Positions 35,236 through 43,087 of a stretch of DNA of 53,592 nt are shown one piece after another. The translations under genes and the position numbers were made by a program. Source of the stretch: Acidaminobacter sp. (GTDB lineage Bacteria; Bacillota_A; Clostridia; Peptostreptococcales; Acidaminobacteraceae); assembly GCA_009881125.1 (NCBI GenBank), contig WXFH01000042.1:1-53592 (forward strand), read 5' to 3'. The notes beneath the pieces were generated by a model. The model worked only from the letters and a program-made list of their open reading frames with translations, ran no database searches and had not been told where the DNA came from. The first letter of the stretch is position 1. Every line of letters begins with the position of its first letter.

Positions 35236-36693
35236 TCAATTCCCCATCCGCCTCGGCTGAATCTCCGGCGGAATCGGGCACTCATAAACATCTCCGTCCA
35301 GTCTGGCCTTAAATTCTTCTTTTGCCTGTACAATAGCCTCCGGATCGTGAAGCAGTTTGATGGAAGCCGCAGCGAAAATCTCAGCAGCCTTCAGCATCCC
35401 CTTATGGGCGACAGAGGATTTGCCCTGGGCCACCATTTGCCATGAATGGGCTGGCGTCCCTAGCGCGTAGCAGCAGACTGCGAATTGTGCCGTTGGCACG
35501 TTCCAGCTGACATCGCCAACATCAGAGGATCCCGGGACTATTCTGTCTGATGGCGCATGCGGAAGGACCGCATCACACAGAGACTTTCCTTCAAGTGACT
35601 TGATGACTTCTCTGACTTCCTTATTCTGTTCCAGCGTCAGCATGAAAACGTCTTTATTGAGCGCCTGAGCATCCAGCGTCGCGCTGAACTTATTCGCATA
35701 GTCATGATCTTCCGGACCAAACGCCGGCGCGCCGCATGCCATCATGGTCTCATGGATGACTTTCTCAAGAGCCAGATTGGGCACCACATTGCTGCAGGCT
35801 TTGTCAAACTGGATGGTAACCTCAGTTTCCGTCATGAGCGCAGCCCCACGAGCAATATTGTCAATCCGAGCGTTGATCTCTTTAACATCTTTGATATGAG
35901 GTGCCCGGATCAGATAGAGGGATTCCGCGTTAGGCTGTACGACGTTTGGAGACAGTCCGCCAGAATTGGTCACAGCGTAGTGGACTCTGGCCTCTTGAAT
36001 GATGTGCTCTCTCAGGTAATTGACCCCAACATTCATCAGCTCAACAGCGTCCAAGGCACTTCTTCCAAGATGCGGAGACGCCGCAGCATGGGAGCTCCTG
36101 CCTTTAAATTGATAGTAGATCTGGTGATTCGCCAGCATACTTGCCGATATGACGAGATTCACTGAAGCCGGGTGCCACGCAAGTGCCACATCCAGTCCGT
36201 CAAAGGCCCCACTTCTGGCCATGTAGGCTTTCCCAGATCCGCCTTCCTCACCCGGACAGCCGAACAGGACAACGGTACCGGCGCTGCCGGTCGACTCAAG
36301 GTATCGCTTCACCATTATGGCACCACCCACGGATGCTGCCCCAAACAAATGGTGCCCGCAGCCGTGGCCATTGCCGTTCTCATTTCCGCTGATCACCTTG
36401 CGCTCTGTCACGTCCGCCTCCTGGCTGAGGCTGAACAGTGCGTCGTATTCGGCCAGGATTCCTATTACCGGCTGACCGGAGCCAAAGGTGGCTTTAAAAG
36501 CGGTTGGGAGACCTGCCAGGTTATTCTCGACAGCAAAGCCCTCTCCTTCCAAATAAGACATCAGTATGGCGGCAGACTGATATTCTTCAAATCTAGTCTC
36601 CGCAAGCTCCCACAGCTGATCGCTCAGCTGAGTTAAGCCCTGCTCTATTGTCTTCAGTTCATTTTGTATGTTTTGTATGTCAAAATTTTTCAT
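35236..36693 (-). CDS. M20 amidohydrolase, p-aminobenzoyl-glutamate hydrolase B (AbgB) type
   Basis: About 485 residues, near the length of E. coli AbgB. Motifs: EYDALF, GHGCGHHLFGAA (about 109-120), GCPGEEGGSGKAYM, AWHPASVN, SSHAAASPHLGRSA and GSSDVGDVSWNVPT. The family hydrolyses p-aminobenzoyl-glutamate or related aroyl/acyl amino acids. ATG chosen for GAAGGAG 6 nt upstream. It follows a GltS-family carrier by 56 bp, and the two are almost surely one operon that imports and cleaves a glutamate-like compound. No second subunit (AbgA) gene is adjacent. Confidence 0.83.
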   Translation of the reverse strand: MKNFDIQNIQNELKTIEQGLTQLSDQLWELAETRFEEYQSAAILMSYLEGEGFAVENNLAGLPTAFKATFGSGQPVIGILAEYDALFSLSQEADVTERKVISGNENGNGHGCGHHLFGAASVGGAIMVKRYLESTGSAGTVVLFGCPGEEGGSGKAYMARSGAFDGLDVALAWHPASVNLVISASMLANHQIYYQFKGRSSHAAASPHLGRSALDAVELMNVGVNYLREHIIQEARVHYAVTNSGGLSPNVVQPNAESLYLIRAPHIKDVKEINARIDNIARGAALMTETEVTIQFDKACSNVVPNLALEKVIHETMMACGAPAFGPEDHDYANKFSATLDAQALNKDVFMLTLEQNKEVREVIKSLEGKSLCDAVLPHAPSDRIVPGSSDVGDVSWNVPTAQFAVCCYALGTPAHSWQMVAQGKSSVAHKGMLKAAEIFAAASIKLLHDPEAIVQAKEEFKARLDGDVYECPIPPEIQPRRMGN

Positions 36694-36749
36694 GGTCTTC
36701 TCCTTCATGTTGGCATGAGACGCATACCATCATTGTGTCATCAGATCAA

Positions 36750-38156
36750 CTAATTGGTCTCGACCGCTTGCTTGCTGGTTCCATTTGCGAGTTTCTTGTA
36801 AACGATCAGTCCGACCAGGCAAATGACGGCTTGTAAGCCGGCAGCCATCACTACTGACATGGCACCCTTTGACAGCATTAGTCCCACATAAAACTGCATG
36901 ACCGCGAAGCCAAGCACCGAGTTGAAGGTATAGGCTATCGAATAGTTGCCCAGAACAGGGCTTTTCAGCTCCGGATCGCAGATTCTAAGCAGGAGCAGTC
37001 CGGTTAGGAAAACGCCAGTGCTGGTCCCAATAGCAGCTACGGCATGCTCGAACCAATATTCGCTGATATACTTCTTAGCAAAGTAAATCGCCGGTATGAA
37101 GGTGACGATAAAACCCAAGATGGACATGACGACAATTGGTGAAATATACGCCATGATGGCTTTGACTGGAAGGCTTGCAATAGCTGCAACAACGGCAATT
37201 TCAGTCAAAGATCCGGAAATTTTCGATTTGACTTTGGTATCGACCAAATACTCAATTTTGAGTTTAACCATGACGTACCAGACGCCAAACATGACAATGA
37301 TCGCGTAGCCCCACACTGAGATGTCTTTAAGCACCGGTACTTCAAACACCTTTAAGTAATGAAGAATCAGGTAGGCGAGGCCACTGGCTGCCAATATAAT
37401 CGCGCTGTGGAAGGCGAAGGTGTCAATGGAAGAAGAGTTCGTCGTTTCTCTGCCTACAGAAGGCTGCTTGGTGACATCTGTCTGATAACCGACTTGAATG
37501 TGCTGAGGAATGTCCCCAGGTTTATCGAGAAGCTGGGTTTTTCCGGATCGCGCCGCCCAGTTGATCAGCACAATACCGCCAAGAATACCGCCGAGGAGGC
37601 CGATGGTCGCAGTCGTAATCCCCACACCCTGTGCGATCTCCCAATATGGAAGGTTCATCCCTTTAAGCATGTTGCCGAGCAGACCTGCCGTGCCGTGACC
37701 GCCGGCAAAGCCCATAGTCAGCTCCCAGCCAAAGGTGTCATAAAGTTCAGTGCCGGCGCCCTTGAAAATGGCATGCACTATGAAACCGACCATGTATTGA
37801 AGCCCAACAATTAAGGTCAGGATAAAGAACATAGGGACAATGTCCTTTGAATCTGCCCCGCCTTTACCTTTAGAGCCTTTACTGCCAAAGGACAGTCCAA
37901 GTGGCACCGAGGCGACAATTGGTACAATCAAGATACCAGGCAAGAGAGAGAAGATTGCCATCCAGGATTCAGGCACCGGGATTAACTTAAATCCTACGGG
38001 TCCAAGCAGCAATGCAATGAATCCCCCAACGACTGAAGCAGGCATAAAAGTCTTTTGCAGTACTTTTACTTTTGCTCTGAGGAAGGTCCCCAAAAGAAGA
38101 AAAACACTCAGAAATGCTAATGAAAATAATAATTCCTGAAAAAGCGCGTTAGTCAT
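36750..38156 (-). CDS. GltS-type sodium/glutamate symporter family protein
   Basis: 468 residues, about eleven helices, with the family's glycine motif MGFAGGHGTAGLLG in the first half and AIGTSTGVFLTGLLLLRICDP in the second. GltS proteins import glutamate with sodium. AGGAGG lies 6 nt before the ATG. First gene of a unit with an AbgB-type hydrolase, so an acyl- or aroyl-glutamate, or the released glutamate, is the plausible cargo. One uptake-like decamer lies at 37599. Confidence 0.83.
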   Translation of the reverse strand: MTNALFQELLFSLAFLSVFLLLGTFLRAKVKVLQKTFMPASVVGGFIALLLGPVGFKLIPVPESWMAIFSLLPGILIVPIVASVPLGLSFGSKGSKGKGGADSKDIVPMFFILTLIVGLQYMVGFIVHAIFKGAGTELYDTFGWELTMGFAGGHGTAGLLGNMLKGMNLPYWEIAQGVGITTATIGLLGGILGGIVLINWAARSGKTQLLDKPGDIPQHIQVGYQTDVTKQPSVGRETTNSSSIDTFAFHSAIILAASGLAYLILHYLKVFEVPVLKDISVWGYAIIVMFGVWYVMVKLKIEYLVDTKVKSKISGSLTEIAVVAAIASLPVKAIMAYISPIVVMSILGFIVTFIPAIYFAKKYISEYWFEHAVAAIGTSTGVFLTGLLLLRICDPELKSPVLGNYSIAYTFNSVLGFAVMQFYVGLMLSKGAMSVVMAAGLQAVICLVGLIVYKKLANGTSKQAVETN

Positions 38157-38190
38157 TTCAAACCTCCTATTTTGGACTTATTTTTTTTAA

Positions 38191-38350
38191 GTCTTTAATT
38201 TAAGATGATTCTATCACGTTTTTATAAAATTTCAATACTTTTGCGATCGTTATTTTAACTATTTTTTCAGAAATATGACTTTTGATGGCTCCCGCCTTTC
38301 AGGGTGAGGTGTTGGTGTTGTGACCATCGGCTGAATAAAGTCTTTAATTT
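38191..38350. promoter_or_regulatory. two GTCTTTAATTT elements and a single decamer in divergent promoter
   Basis: The 11-mer at 38191-38201 and 38340-38350 matches 26200-26210 before regulator copy 2, so it may be bound by these regulators. A single uptake-like decamer (38322-38331) lies between them. Confidence 0.4.
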
Positions 38351-38448
38351 CCTAAGACCCGCTAATCGAAATACAAAAAATTCATAGTCACAAAACCGCC
38401 AAACTAAGTTAAACTAAGAGTTAGGAACTCACGAATCGGAGTGATCGA

Positions 38449-39795
38449 ATGCTTAAAATCGCAGTAATCGGACCAGGCCAGTCCTTGGACGCCATACGTC
38501 AGGCACTTGAGATTCAGCCCTTTGACTGTCAGTTTCTTTATTACACCTATAAACGGCCGGAAGATATTCTGGACATTTACAACGCGTCCTACGCGGATTG
38601 GGATGCGATCATCTTCAGCGGCGAGCTCGGGTATATGTATTTTAAGGACCACACCCAGCAGATTGATCTGCCGCTGAGCTACCTTGAAGTAGACACCCAA
38701 TACTTTTTTGGCCAGCTCCTGAAATACCTCACGGAGTCCCCCGGCGCGACCCTTGAGCGTGTCTATGCTGACTTTATCAGTGAAACGAACGATTACCTGG
38801 GGTTGAATCAGTATATTGAAAAAAGTTTGATGCCCATCACGCCAAAAGCATTTGTCTATGACAGCACTATGTACCAGATGACCCTGGGTGAAATCCTGAC
38901 CCTCTGGAAATCACAACAGATTGATGTTGTTTTTACACGGATTACCAATAATATCCCCAATTTCGAAGCCCTTGGCATCCCGTATATTCACATTTATCCA
39001 CCAGCTGCCGCGATCCGGGACGCTATTAAGCGCGCCGTGGATGAAGTCAGGCTGCACCACCTGAGTAACAATCAGCTGGCCGTTGGGCATATCGATCTGT
39101 TAATAGATGATCAGACCAAGGCGGATTTCAGACTCACAGAGTATCTGGAAATTACAATGTACAAACACCTGGTCGATTTTCGAATGATCCATCAGATGAA
39201 TTACAGTATTCTCAAGCTTTCCGGCGTCTATGAGATCACCTTCTCCCGCGTCGAGATTGGCAGCACACAGGACCATTATGCCTTCCCGCTCTTGAATTAT
39301 CTGTCAGAACACTATCCTGAAAATTTCAATATCGGGATTGGGATAGGCAGCAGCGTTGAGGAAGGCCGGGTTCACGCCATTGAGGCGCTGGCCGAGGCCA
39401 GGCATTTTGGCGTTCGCCATGGCTTTATGGTCGACCAGAACAACAGAATCTGGGGCCCTATTGGAAACCCAAACTGCATTGAATACAGGCCGCTCCCGTC
39501 CCAAAGTGAGCGCCTCTCCAAGCAGCTCAACATTTCCCCTAAGAATCTCGAGCGGCTGCTCGCTTATTCAACAACCACACCGTACATGACCTCGGATCAG
39601 GTCGCCGAGGCCCTGAATATTACTGTCCGAAGCGCTAACCGCATCCTCAGCCGGTTAGCTGCCGATGGTTTCCTCGCCATCATCAACAGCGAGGAGCCCG
39701 GTGAAGTTGGGTGTAACGAAACCAATACAGGCGCCGGCAGGCCGGTGAAGCGGTATGTGGTGAATAAAGGCAAGATTGATGTGCTGCGGGGGTAG
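38449..39795 (+). CDS. transcriptional regulator, unusual family, copy 3
   Basis: 448 residues with the layout of copies 1 and 2: an N-terminal domain (DAIIFSGELGYMYFKDH), a middle domain with NFNIGIGIGSSVEEGRVHAI, and a C-terminal winged helix (YMTSDQVAEALNITVRSANR) ending GAGRPVKRYVV. GGAGTG precedes the ATG by 5 nt. It is divergent from the GltS/AbgB operon and shares a putative 11-bp operator with copy 2. The middle domain is less strictly conserved here (SSVEEG in place of GxTxxxA), so nucleotide binding may differ. Confidence 0.72.
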   Translation: MLKIAVIGPGQSLDAIRQALEIQPFDCQFLYYTYKRPEDILDIYNASYADWDAIIFSGELGYMYFKDHTQQIDLPLSYLEVDTQYFFGQLLKYLTESPGATLERVYADFISETNDYLGLNQYIEKSLMPITPKAFVYDSTMYQMTLGEILTLWKSQQIDVVFTRITNNIPNFEALGIPYIHIYPPAAAIRDAIKRAVDEVRLHHLSNNQLAVGHIDLLIDDQTKADFRLTEYLEITMYKHLVDFRMIHQMNYSILKLSGVYEITFSRVEIGSTQDHYAFPLLNYLSEHYPENFNIGIGIGSSVEEGRVHAIEALAEARHFGVRHGFMVDQNNRIWGPIGNPNCIEYRPLPSQSERLSKQLNISPKNLERLLAYSTTTPYMTSDQVAEALNITVRSANRILSRLAADGFLAIINSEEPGEVGCNETNTGAGRPVKRYVVNKGKIDVLRG

Positions 39796-39806
39796 GGGTT
39801 GAGTAA

Positions 39807-39843
39807 GATGTGAAACTCGGTGTCTGACACCGAGTTTCACATC
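39807..39843. repeat. perfect 37-nt palindrome (GTGTCTGACAC family)
   Basis: Arms GATGTGAAACTCGGTGTC and GACACCGAGTTTCACATC surround a central T. Right after the stop of regulator copy 3, so it may also act as a terminator. Confidence 0.88.
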
Positions 39844-39857
39844 CGCACTTTAAACAG

Positions 39858-39912
39858 GAAGACAAAAGCAGAGAAGATGGCGCGGGGCGCCATCTTCTCT
39901 GCTTTTGTCTTC
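39858..39912. repeat. perfect 26-bp hairpin with 3-nt loop
   Basis: The left arm (39858-39883) begins GAAGACAAAAGCAGAG and ends GGCGC. It pairs without mismatch to 39887-39912 around a GGG loop. It is longer than any normal terminator and resembles a smaller hairpin at 17109. Confidence 0.88.
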
Positions 39913-39931
39913 TCACCTTTAGTTAATTAGG

Positions 39932-39978
39932 GAAAAGCCTGATACCAGAAGCATGCGGCTTCTGGTCTCAGGCTTTTC
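39932..39978 (-). terminator. terminator of the korDABC unit
   Basis: GAAAAGCCTGA pairs with TCAGGCTTTTC and inner CCAGAAGC with GCTTCTGG. It lies just past the last kor gene. Confidence 0.8.
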
Positions 39979-39985
39979 AACCTTC

Positions 39986-40531
39986 CTAAATAAATCCAAA
40001 CCCAGCCCTCAGCGCACTGGAATTCAGAGTCTCATACTTCTCCTTGCCCTTCTTTCTGAAAACCTGGTTCATGCCATTCAGCGCCTCTTCCTCCGTAAAC
40101 TCTCCGGTGGCCTTCACCACGACGCCTGCCATGATGATGTTGGCCCCGAGCATGTGGCCCAGCTCCTTGGCCATGCTCGAGCAAGGAACCGCAATGAGTT
40201 TGACGTCCGTGCGCGTGCACTTCGCCGGATCCACCAGGTCGCTGTTTATGACAATGGTGCCGCCTTCCTTGACCATCGGCAAAAATTTCTGGAAGGAGGG
40301 CTCGTTCATGGCGAGTAAGAGATCCGCCTCTTCCTGGGAGGGGTTGTAGATGTAGCTTTCGCTGAATTTGACGGTGCAGTTGGCGGTGCCGCCTCGCATG
40401 GCGGAGCCGTACTGTGGGATCCAGGTGGCGTGGAGGCCTTTGAACAGAGCCATCTCGGCCATGAGCAGGCCTACGGTGAGTACGCCCTGGCCGCCTGAGC
40501 CGGCGAAAATGATTTCTTTGTAAGCTGCCAT
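39986..40531 (-). CDS. korC: 2-oxoacid:ferredoxin oxidoreductase, gamma subunit
   Basis: 181 residues with the gamma-subunit start IIFAGSGGQGVLTVGLLMAE and the motif YGSAMRGGTANCTVKFS. It is the small catalytic-fold subunit of a four-subunit enzyme that oxidises 2-oxoacids to acyl-CoA and reduces ferredoxin. Start ATG lies just after the beta-subunit stop with GGGAGG upstream, so the genes are coupled. With ptb, buk and an aminotransferase nearby, a branched-chain (VOR-type) substrate is as likely as 2-oxoglutarate; the kor name is by subunit order only. Confidence 0.87.
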   Translation of the reverse strand: MAAYKEIIFAGSGGQGVLTVGLLMAEMALFKGLHATWIPQYGSAMRGGTANCTVKFSESYIYNPSQEEADLLLAMNEPSFQKFLPMVKEGGTIVINSDLVDPAKCTRTDVKLIAVPCSSMAKELGHMLGANIIMAGVVVKATGEFTEEEALNGMNQVFRKKGKEKYETLNSSALRAGFGFI

Positions 40532-41335
40532 CTATTTAACCTCCCTTTGCTCATTTGCCCTGGTTTTGAATTCGCCGAGGGGAAAGTGCGGCGTGACGGC
40601 TTGATCCAGGTGCTTCATGGCGTCCGGGGCTGTCATGCCCCAGTTGGTCGGGCAGGAGGACAGGATTTCGACGACGCTGTAGCCTTCGCCGCTGAGCTGG
40701 GCTTCGAGGGCCTTTTTGATGTAAGTCTTGGTTTTGTTGATGTTCGCGGGTGTGCTGACGCTGCCTCGTGCCACATAGGCGGCTGCATCAAACTGCGAGG
40801 CGACGAGCTCCGGAAAGCGCAGGGGCATGCCGGTGGTGGTGCAGTCGCGACCTTCGGGGGAGGTTGTGGTTTTCTGGCCAGGCATGGTGGTGTTGCTCAT
40901 CTGGCCGCCGGTCATGCCGTAGTTCGTGTTGTTGACTACGAAGGTGGTGAAGCGCTCGTTGCGGTAGGCGGCGCTGGTGGTCTCGCCTATGCCGATGCTG
41001 TAGGCGTCCCCGTCCCCCTGATAGGAAATGACCACGTTGTCCGGGTTCACGCGCTTCATGGCTGTACAAACCGCGCCAGCCCGGCCGTGTGAGCAGTGGA
41101 GGCGGTCGGTTTCGAGGCCGCCGCCCAGAAGGCTGGAGCAGCCGACGCCTATGCCAAAGATGACGTTGTCATCTTGACCCAGCTCCTCCAGGCACTCGGC
41201 GATCAGCCGTATGATGATCCCGTGACCGCAGCCCGGGCAAAAGCTCATGGGCCTGTCGATCAGTGCGGGTACTTTTCTCGGTTTTATGTTCACCTTGGTT
41301 TTGACGCTCGTGTTCATGTTCGCGTTCGCAGCCAT
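40532..41335 (-). CDS. korB: 2-oxoacid:ferredoxin oxidoreductase, beta subunit (TPP-binding)
   Basis: 267 residues. FCPGCGHGIIIRLIAE binds the 4Fe-4S cluster/TPP region, and GDGDAYSIGIGETTSAAYRN is the thiamine diphosphate and Mg site. The first 20 residues are Asn/Lys-rich, unusual but short. Its ATG overlaps the alpha-subunit stop (TAATG), so translation is coupled. GGAGG lies 7 nt upstream. It forms the active core with the alpha subunit. Confidence 0.88.
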   Translation of the reverse strand: MAANANMNTSVKTKVNIKPRKVPALIDRPMSFCPGCGHGIIIRLIAECLEELGQDDNVIFGIGVGCSSLLGGGLETDRLHCSHGRAGAVCTAMKRVNPDNVVISYQGDGDAYSIGIGETTSAAYRNERFTTFVVNNTNYGMTGGQMSNTTMPGQKTTTSPEGRDCTTTGMPLRFPELVASQFDAAAYVARGSVSTPANINKTKTYIKKALEAQLSGEGYSVVEILSSCPTNWGMTAPDAMKHLDQAVTPHFPLGEFKTRANEQREVK

Positions 41336-42435
41336 TAATAGACCTCCTTCAATTCACCGCTGAGGACTTTGGCGTAATCCTCCATAATTGCCTTGGTGGA
41401 CGGCACGCCGTAGACGTGGGGGTTGCAGTAGACTGGTGCCGGACAACTTCCACCGCTGCAGTCGCTGCCCTTTTTCTTGCCCTGGCGCATGACCGTCAGC
41501 GCAATGTCATCCACCAGCTGCCCCGTGGCGTTGGCTTCAATGGAAATGTAGCCCTTCACATTCGGGTTGACCTGCTCGAAGGCCTTCTCCGGGAATGGCC
41601 ACGCCGTGATGGGCCGGATGTAGCCCACTTTGTGGCCTTGATTCCTCAACTGCTCTACCGCGCCGATAGTCGCCCGACCCGGCATCCCATACGCTACAAA
41701 CACGTAATCCGCGTCTTCTATGTGCTGCGCTTCCCAGCGTTGTTCCGTTTCCTTCACTTTATTGTATTTTTCGTTGAGGGCGACCGCTTCTTTCATGCTG
41801 TCCCGGTCGAAGATGCCAATTTTCTTGTTCGTGTATTTGCCGTCGAAGCCCCATTCGAAGCGCTTTGGCGCCTGCATCTCCGGGAGCACGCAGGGCTCCA
41901 TCATCTGGCCCAGGGCGCCTTCTGTCATGAGGACCGAGACCATTCTGTATTTTTCCGCAAGGTCGAAGGCTTCAACGGTGAGGTCCGCAGCTTCCTGGAC
42001 ACTGGACGGACAGAGGACAATACATCTGTAGTCACCGTTGCCGCCGCCTCTGGTCTCTCTATGGTAGTCGCACTGGGCGGAAAGGAGCGTCCCTATGCCG
42101 TTGCCGTAGCGCACAACGTTGACGACCACGGCTGGGAGCTCTTCGTCGGACAGGGTGGTCATGCCCTCCTGCTTGAGGCTGATGCCCGGTCCCGAGGATG
42201 CCGTGATGGACCTGACGCCGCAAGCGGCGCTGCCTATGATCATGTTGATCCCCGCAATCTCTGACTCCGCCTGAACGAAGGCCCCTCCGACCTCCTTCAG
42301 CCGCCAGGACATATACTCCATGATCTCCGATGACGGCGTGATAGGATACCCCGCATAAAACCTGGCTCCCGCCCTGATCGCCGCCTCAGCGATTGCTTCA
42401 TTGCCTTTTATCATTTCACCTTTTACGGTTGACAT
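41335..42435 (-). CDS. korA: 2-oxoacid:ferredoxin oxidoreductase, alpha subunit
   Basis: 366 residues opening with KGNEAIAEAAIRAGARFYAG followed by YPITPSSEIMEYMS, the alpha-subunit signature. ASSGPGISLKQEGMT completes the pyrimidine-binding part. GGAGG lies 7 nt before the ATG. A Cys-rich segment (GSDCSGGSCPAPVYCNP) near the C-terminus is not typical of all family members. Second gene after the ferredoxin-like delta subunit. Confidence 0.88.
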   Translation of the reverse strand: MSTVKGEMIKGNEAIAEAAIRAGARFYAGYPITPSSEIMEYMSWRLKEVGGAFVQAESEIAGINMIIGSAACGVRSITASSGPGISLKQEGMTTLSDEELPAVVVNVVRYGNGIGTLLSAQCDYHRETRGGGNGDYRCIVLCPSSVQEAADLTVEAFDLAEKYRMVSVLMTEGALGQMMEPCVLPEMQAPKRFEWGFDGKYTNKKIGIFDRDSMKEAVALNEKYNKVKETEQRWEAQHIEDADYVFVAYGMPGRATIGAVEQLRNQGHKVGYIRPITAWPFPEKAFEQVNPNVKGYISIEANATGQLVDDIALTVMRQGKKKGSDCSGGSCPAPVYCNPHVYGVPSTKAIMEDYAKVLSGELKEVY

Positions 42436-42496
42436 GCTGCTGCCTCCTTCTTTTCTGAGCGTCTTAGCGCCTTAGTGCCTTAGCACCCTGGCTTCA

Positions 42497-42703
42497 TCAC
42501 TTAGTACCGGGAATTTCGTAGACCCCGTCCGGGCACGTGGTGTAACAAATGCCGCAGGCGATGCACGCCTCATCATCAATCACCGTGAACAAATAGCCCG
42601 CTGTATTGATCTCCGAGCTGAAAGAGATCGCTTTTTTAGGACAAACCGCGACACACAGCCCACATTGCTTGCACCGCTGCGGTTTCGTCAATACCTTGCT
42701 CAT
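42497..42703 (-). CDS. korD: 2-oxoacid:ferredoxin oxidoreductase, delta subunit (2[4Fe-4S])
   Basis: 68 residues with two classic cluster motifs: CKQCGLCVAVCPK and CIACGICYTTCPDG. It passes electrons from the catalytic subunits to ferredoxin. GAGGAGG lies upstream of the ATG. It leads the korDABC set and is separated from the upstream aminotransferase only by the 24-bp repeat array. Confidence 0.9.
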   Translation of the reverse strand: MSKVLTKPQRCKQCGLCVAVCPKKAISFSSEINTAGYLFTVIDDEACIACGICYTTCPDGVYEIPGTK

Positions 42704-42737
42704 TTTGCATCCTCCTCAATGTTACAGAAATATTACC

Positions 42738-43049
42738 GTAACTGACACCAAGTGCAACTCGGTGTCAGACACCAAACTCAACTCGGTGTCAGACACCAAT
42801 CTCAACTCAGTGTCTGACACCAATCTCAATTCAGTGTCTGACACCAAGTGCAACTCGGTGTCAGACACCAAACTCAACTCAGTGTCTGACACCAATCTCA
42901 ACTCAGTGTCTGACACCAATCTCAACTCAGTGTCTGACACCAATCTCAACTCAGTGTCTGACACCAATCTCAACTCAGTGTCTGACACCAATCTCAACTC
43001 AGTGTCTGACACCAATCTCAACTCAGTGTCTGACACCAAACTTAACGCC
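42738..43049 (+). repeat. tandem array of about 13 24-bp units
   Basis: Each unit is GTGTCTGACACC plus a 12-bp spacer (AATCTCAACTCA most often; some units CAAGTGCAACTC or AAACTCAACTC). Six neighbouring units are nearly identical. The core GTGTCTGACAC is palindromic. As 24 is a multiple of three, the array is open in several frames on both strands, but no frame has a ribosome site. It splits the aminotransferase from korD. Confidence 0.9.
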
Positions 43050-43087
43050 AAAGCTGCGCACTAGGCGCCAGCCACGAAGCGCAGTTG

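Noticed and set aside
41416..42264. 282-codon open frame antisense to korA
   Set aside because: Shadow frame with no ribosome site; korA is certain.
42738..43049. CRISPR array
   Set aside because: The units are tandem with almost identical 'spacers' and no unique sequences or cas genes.
42606..43064. Open frames through the 24-bp array on both strands (octapeptide repeats)
   Set aside because: They come from a unit length divisible by three; no ribosome site, and the frame starts antisense inside korD.
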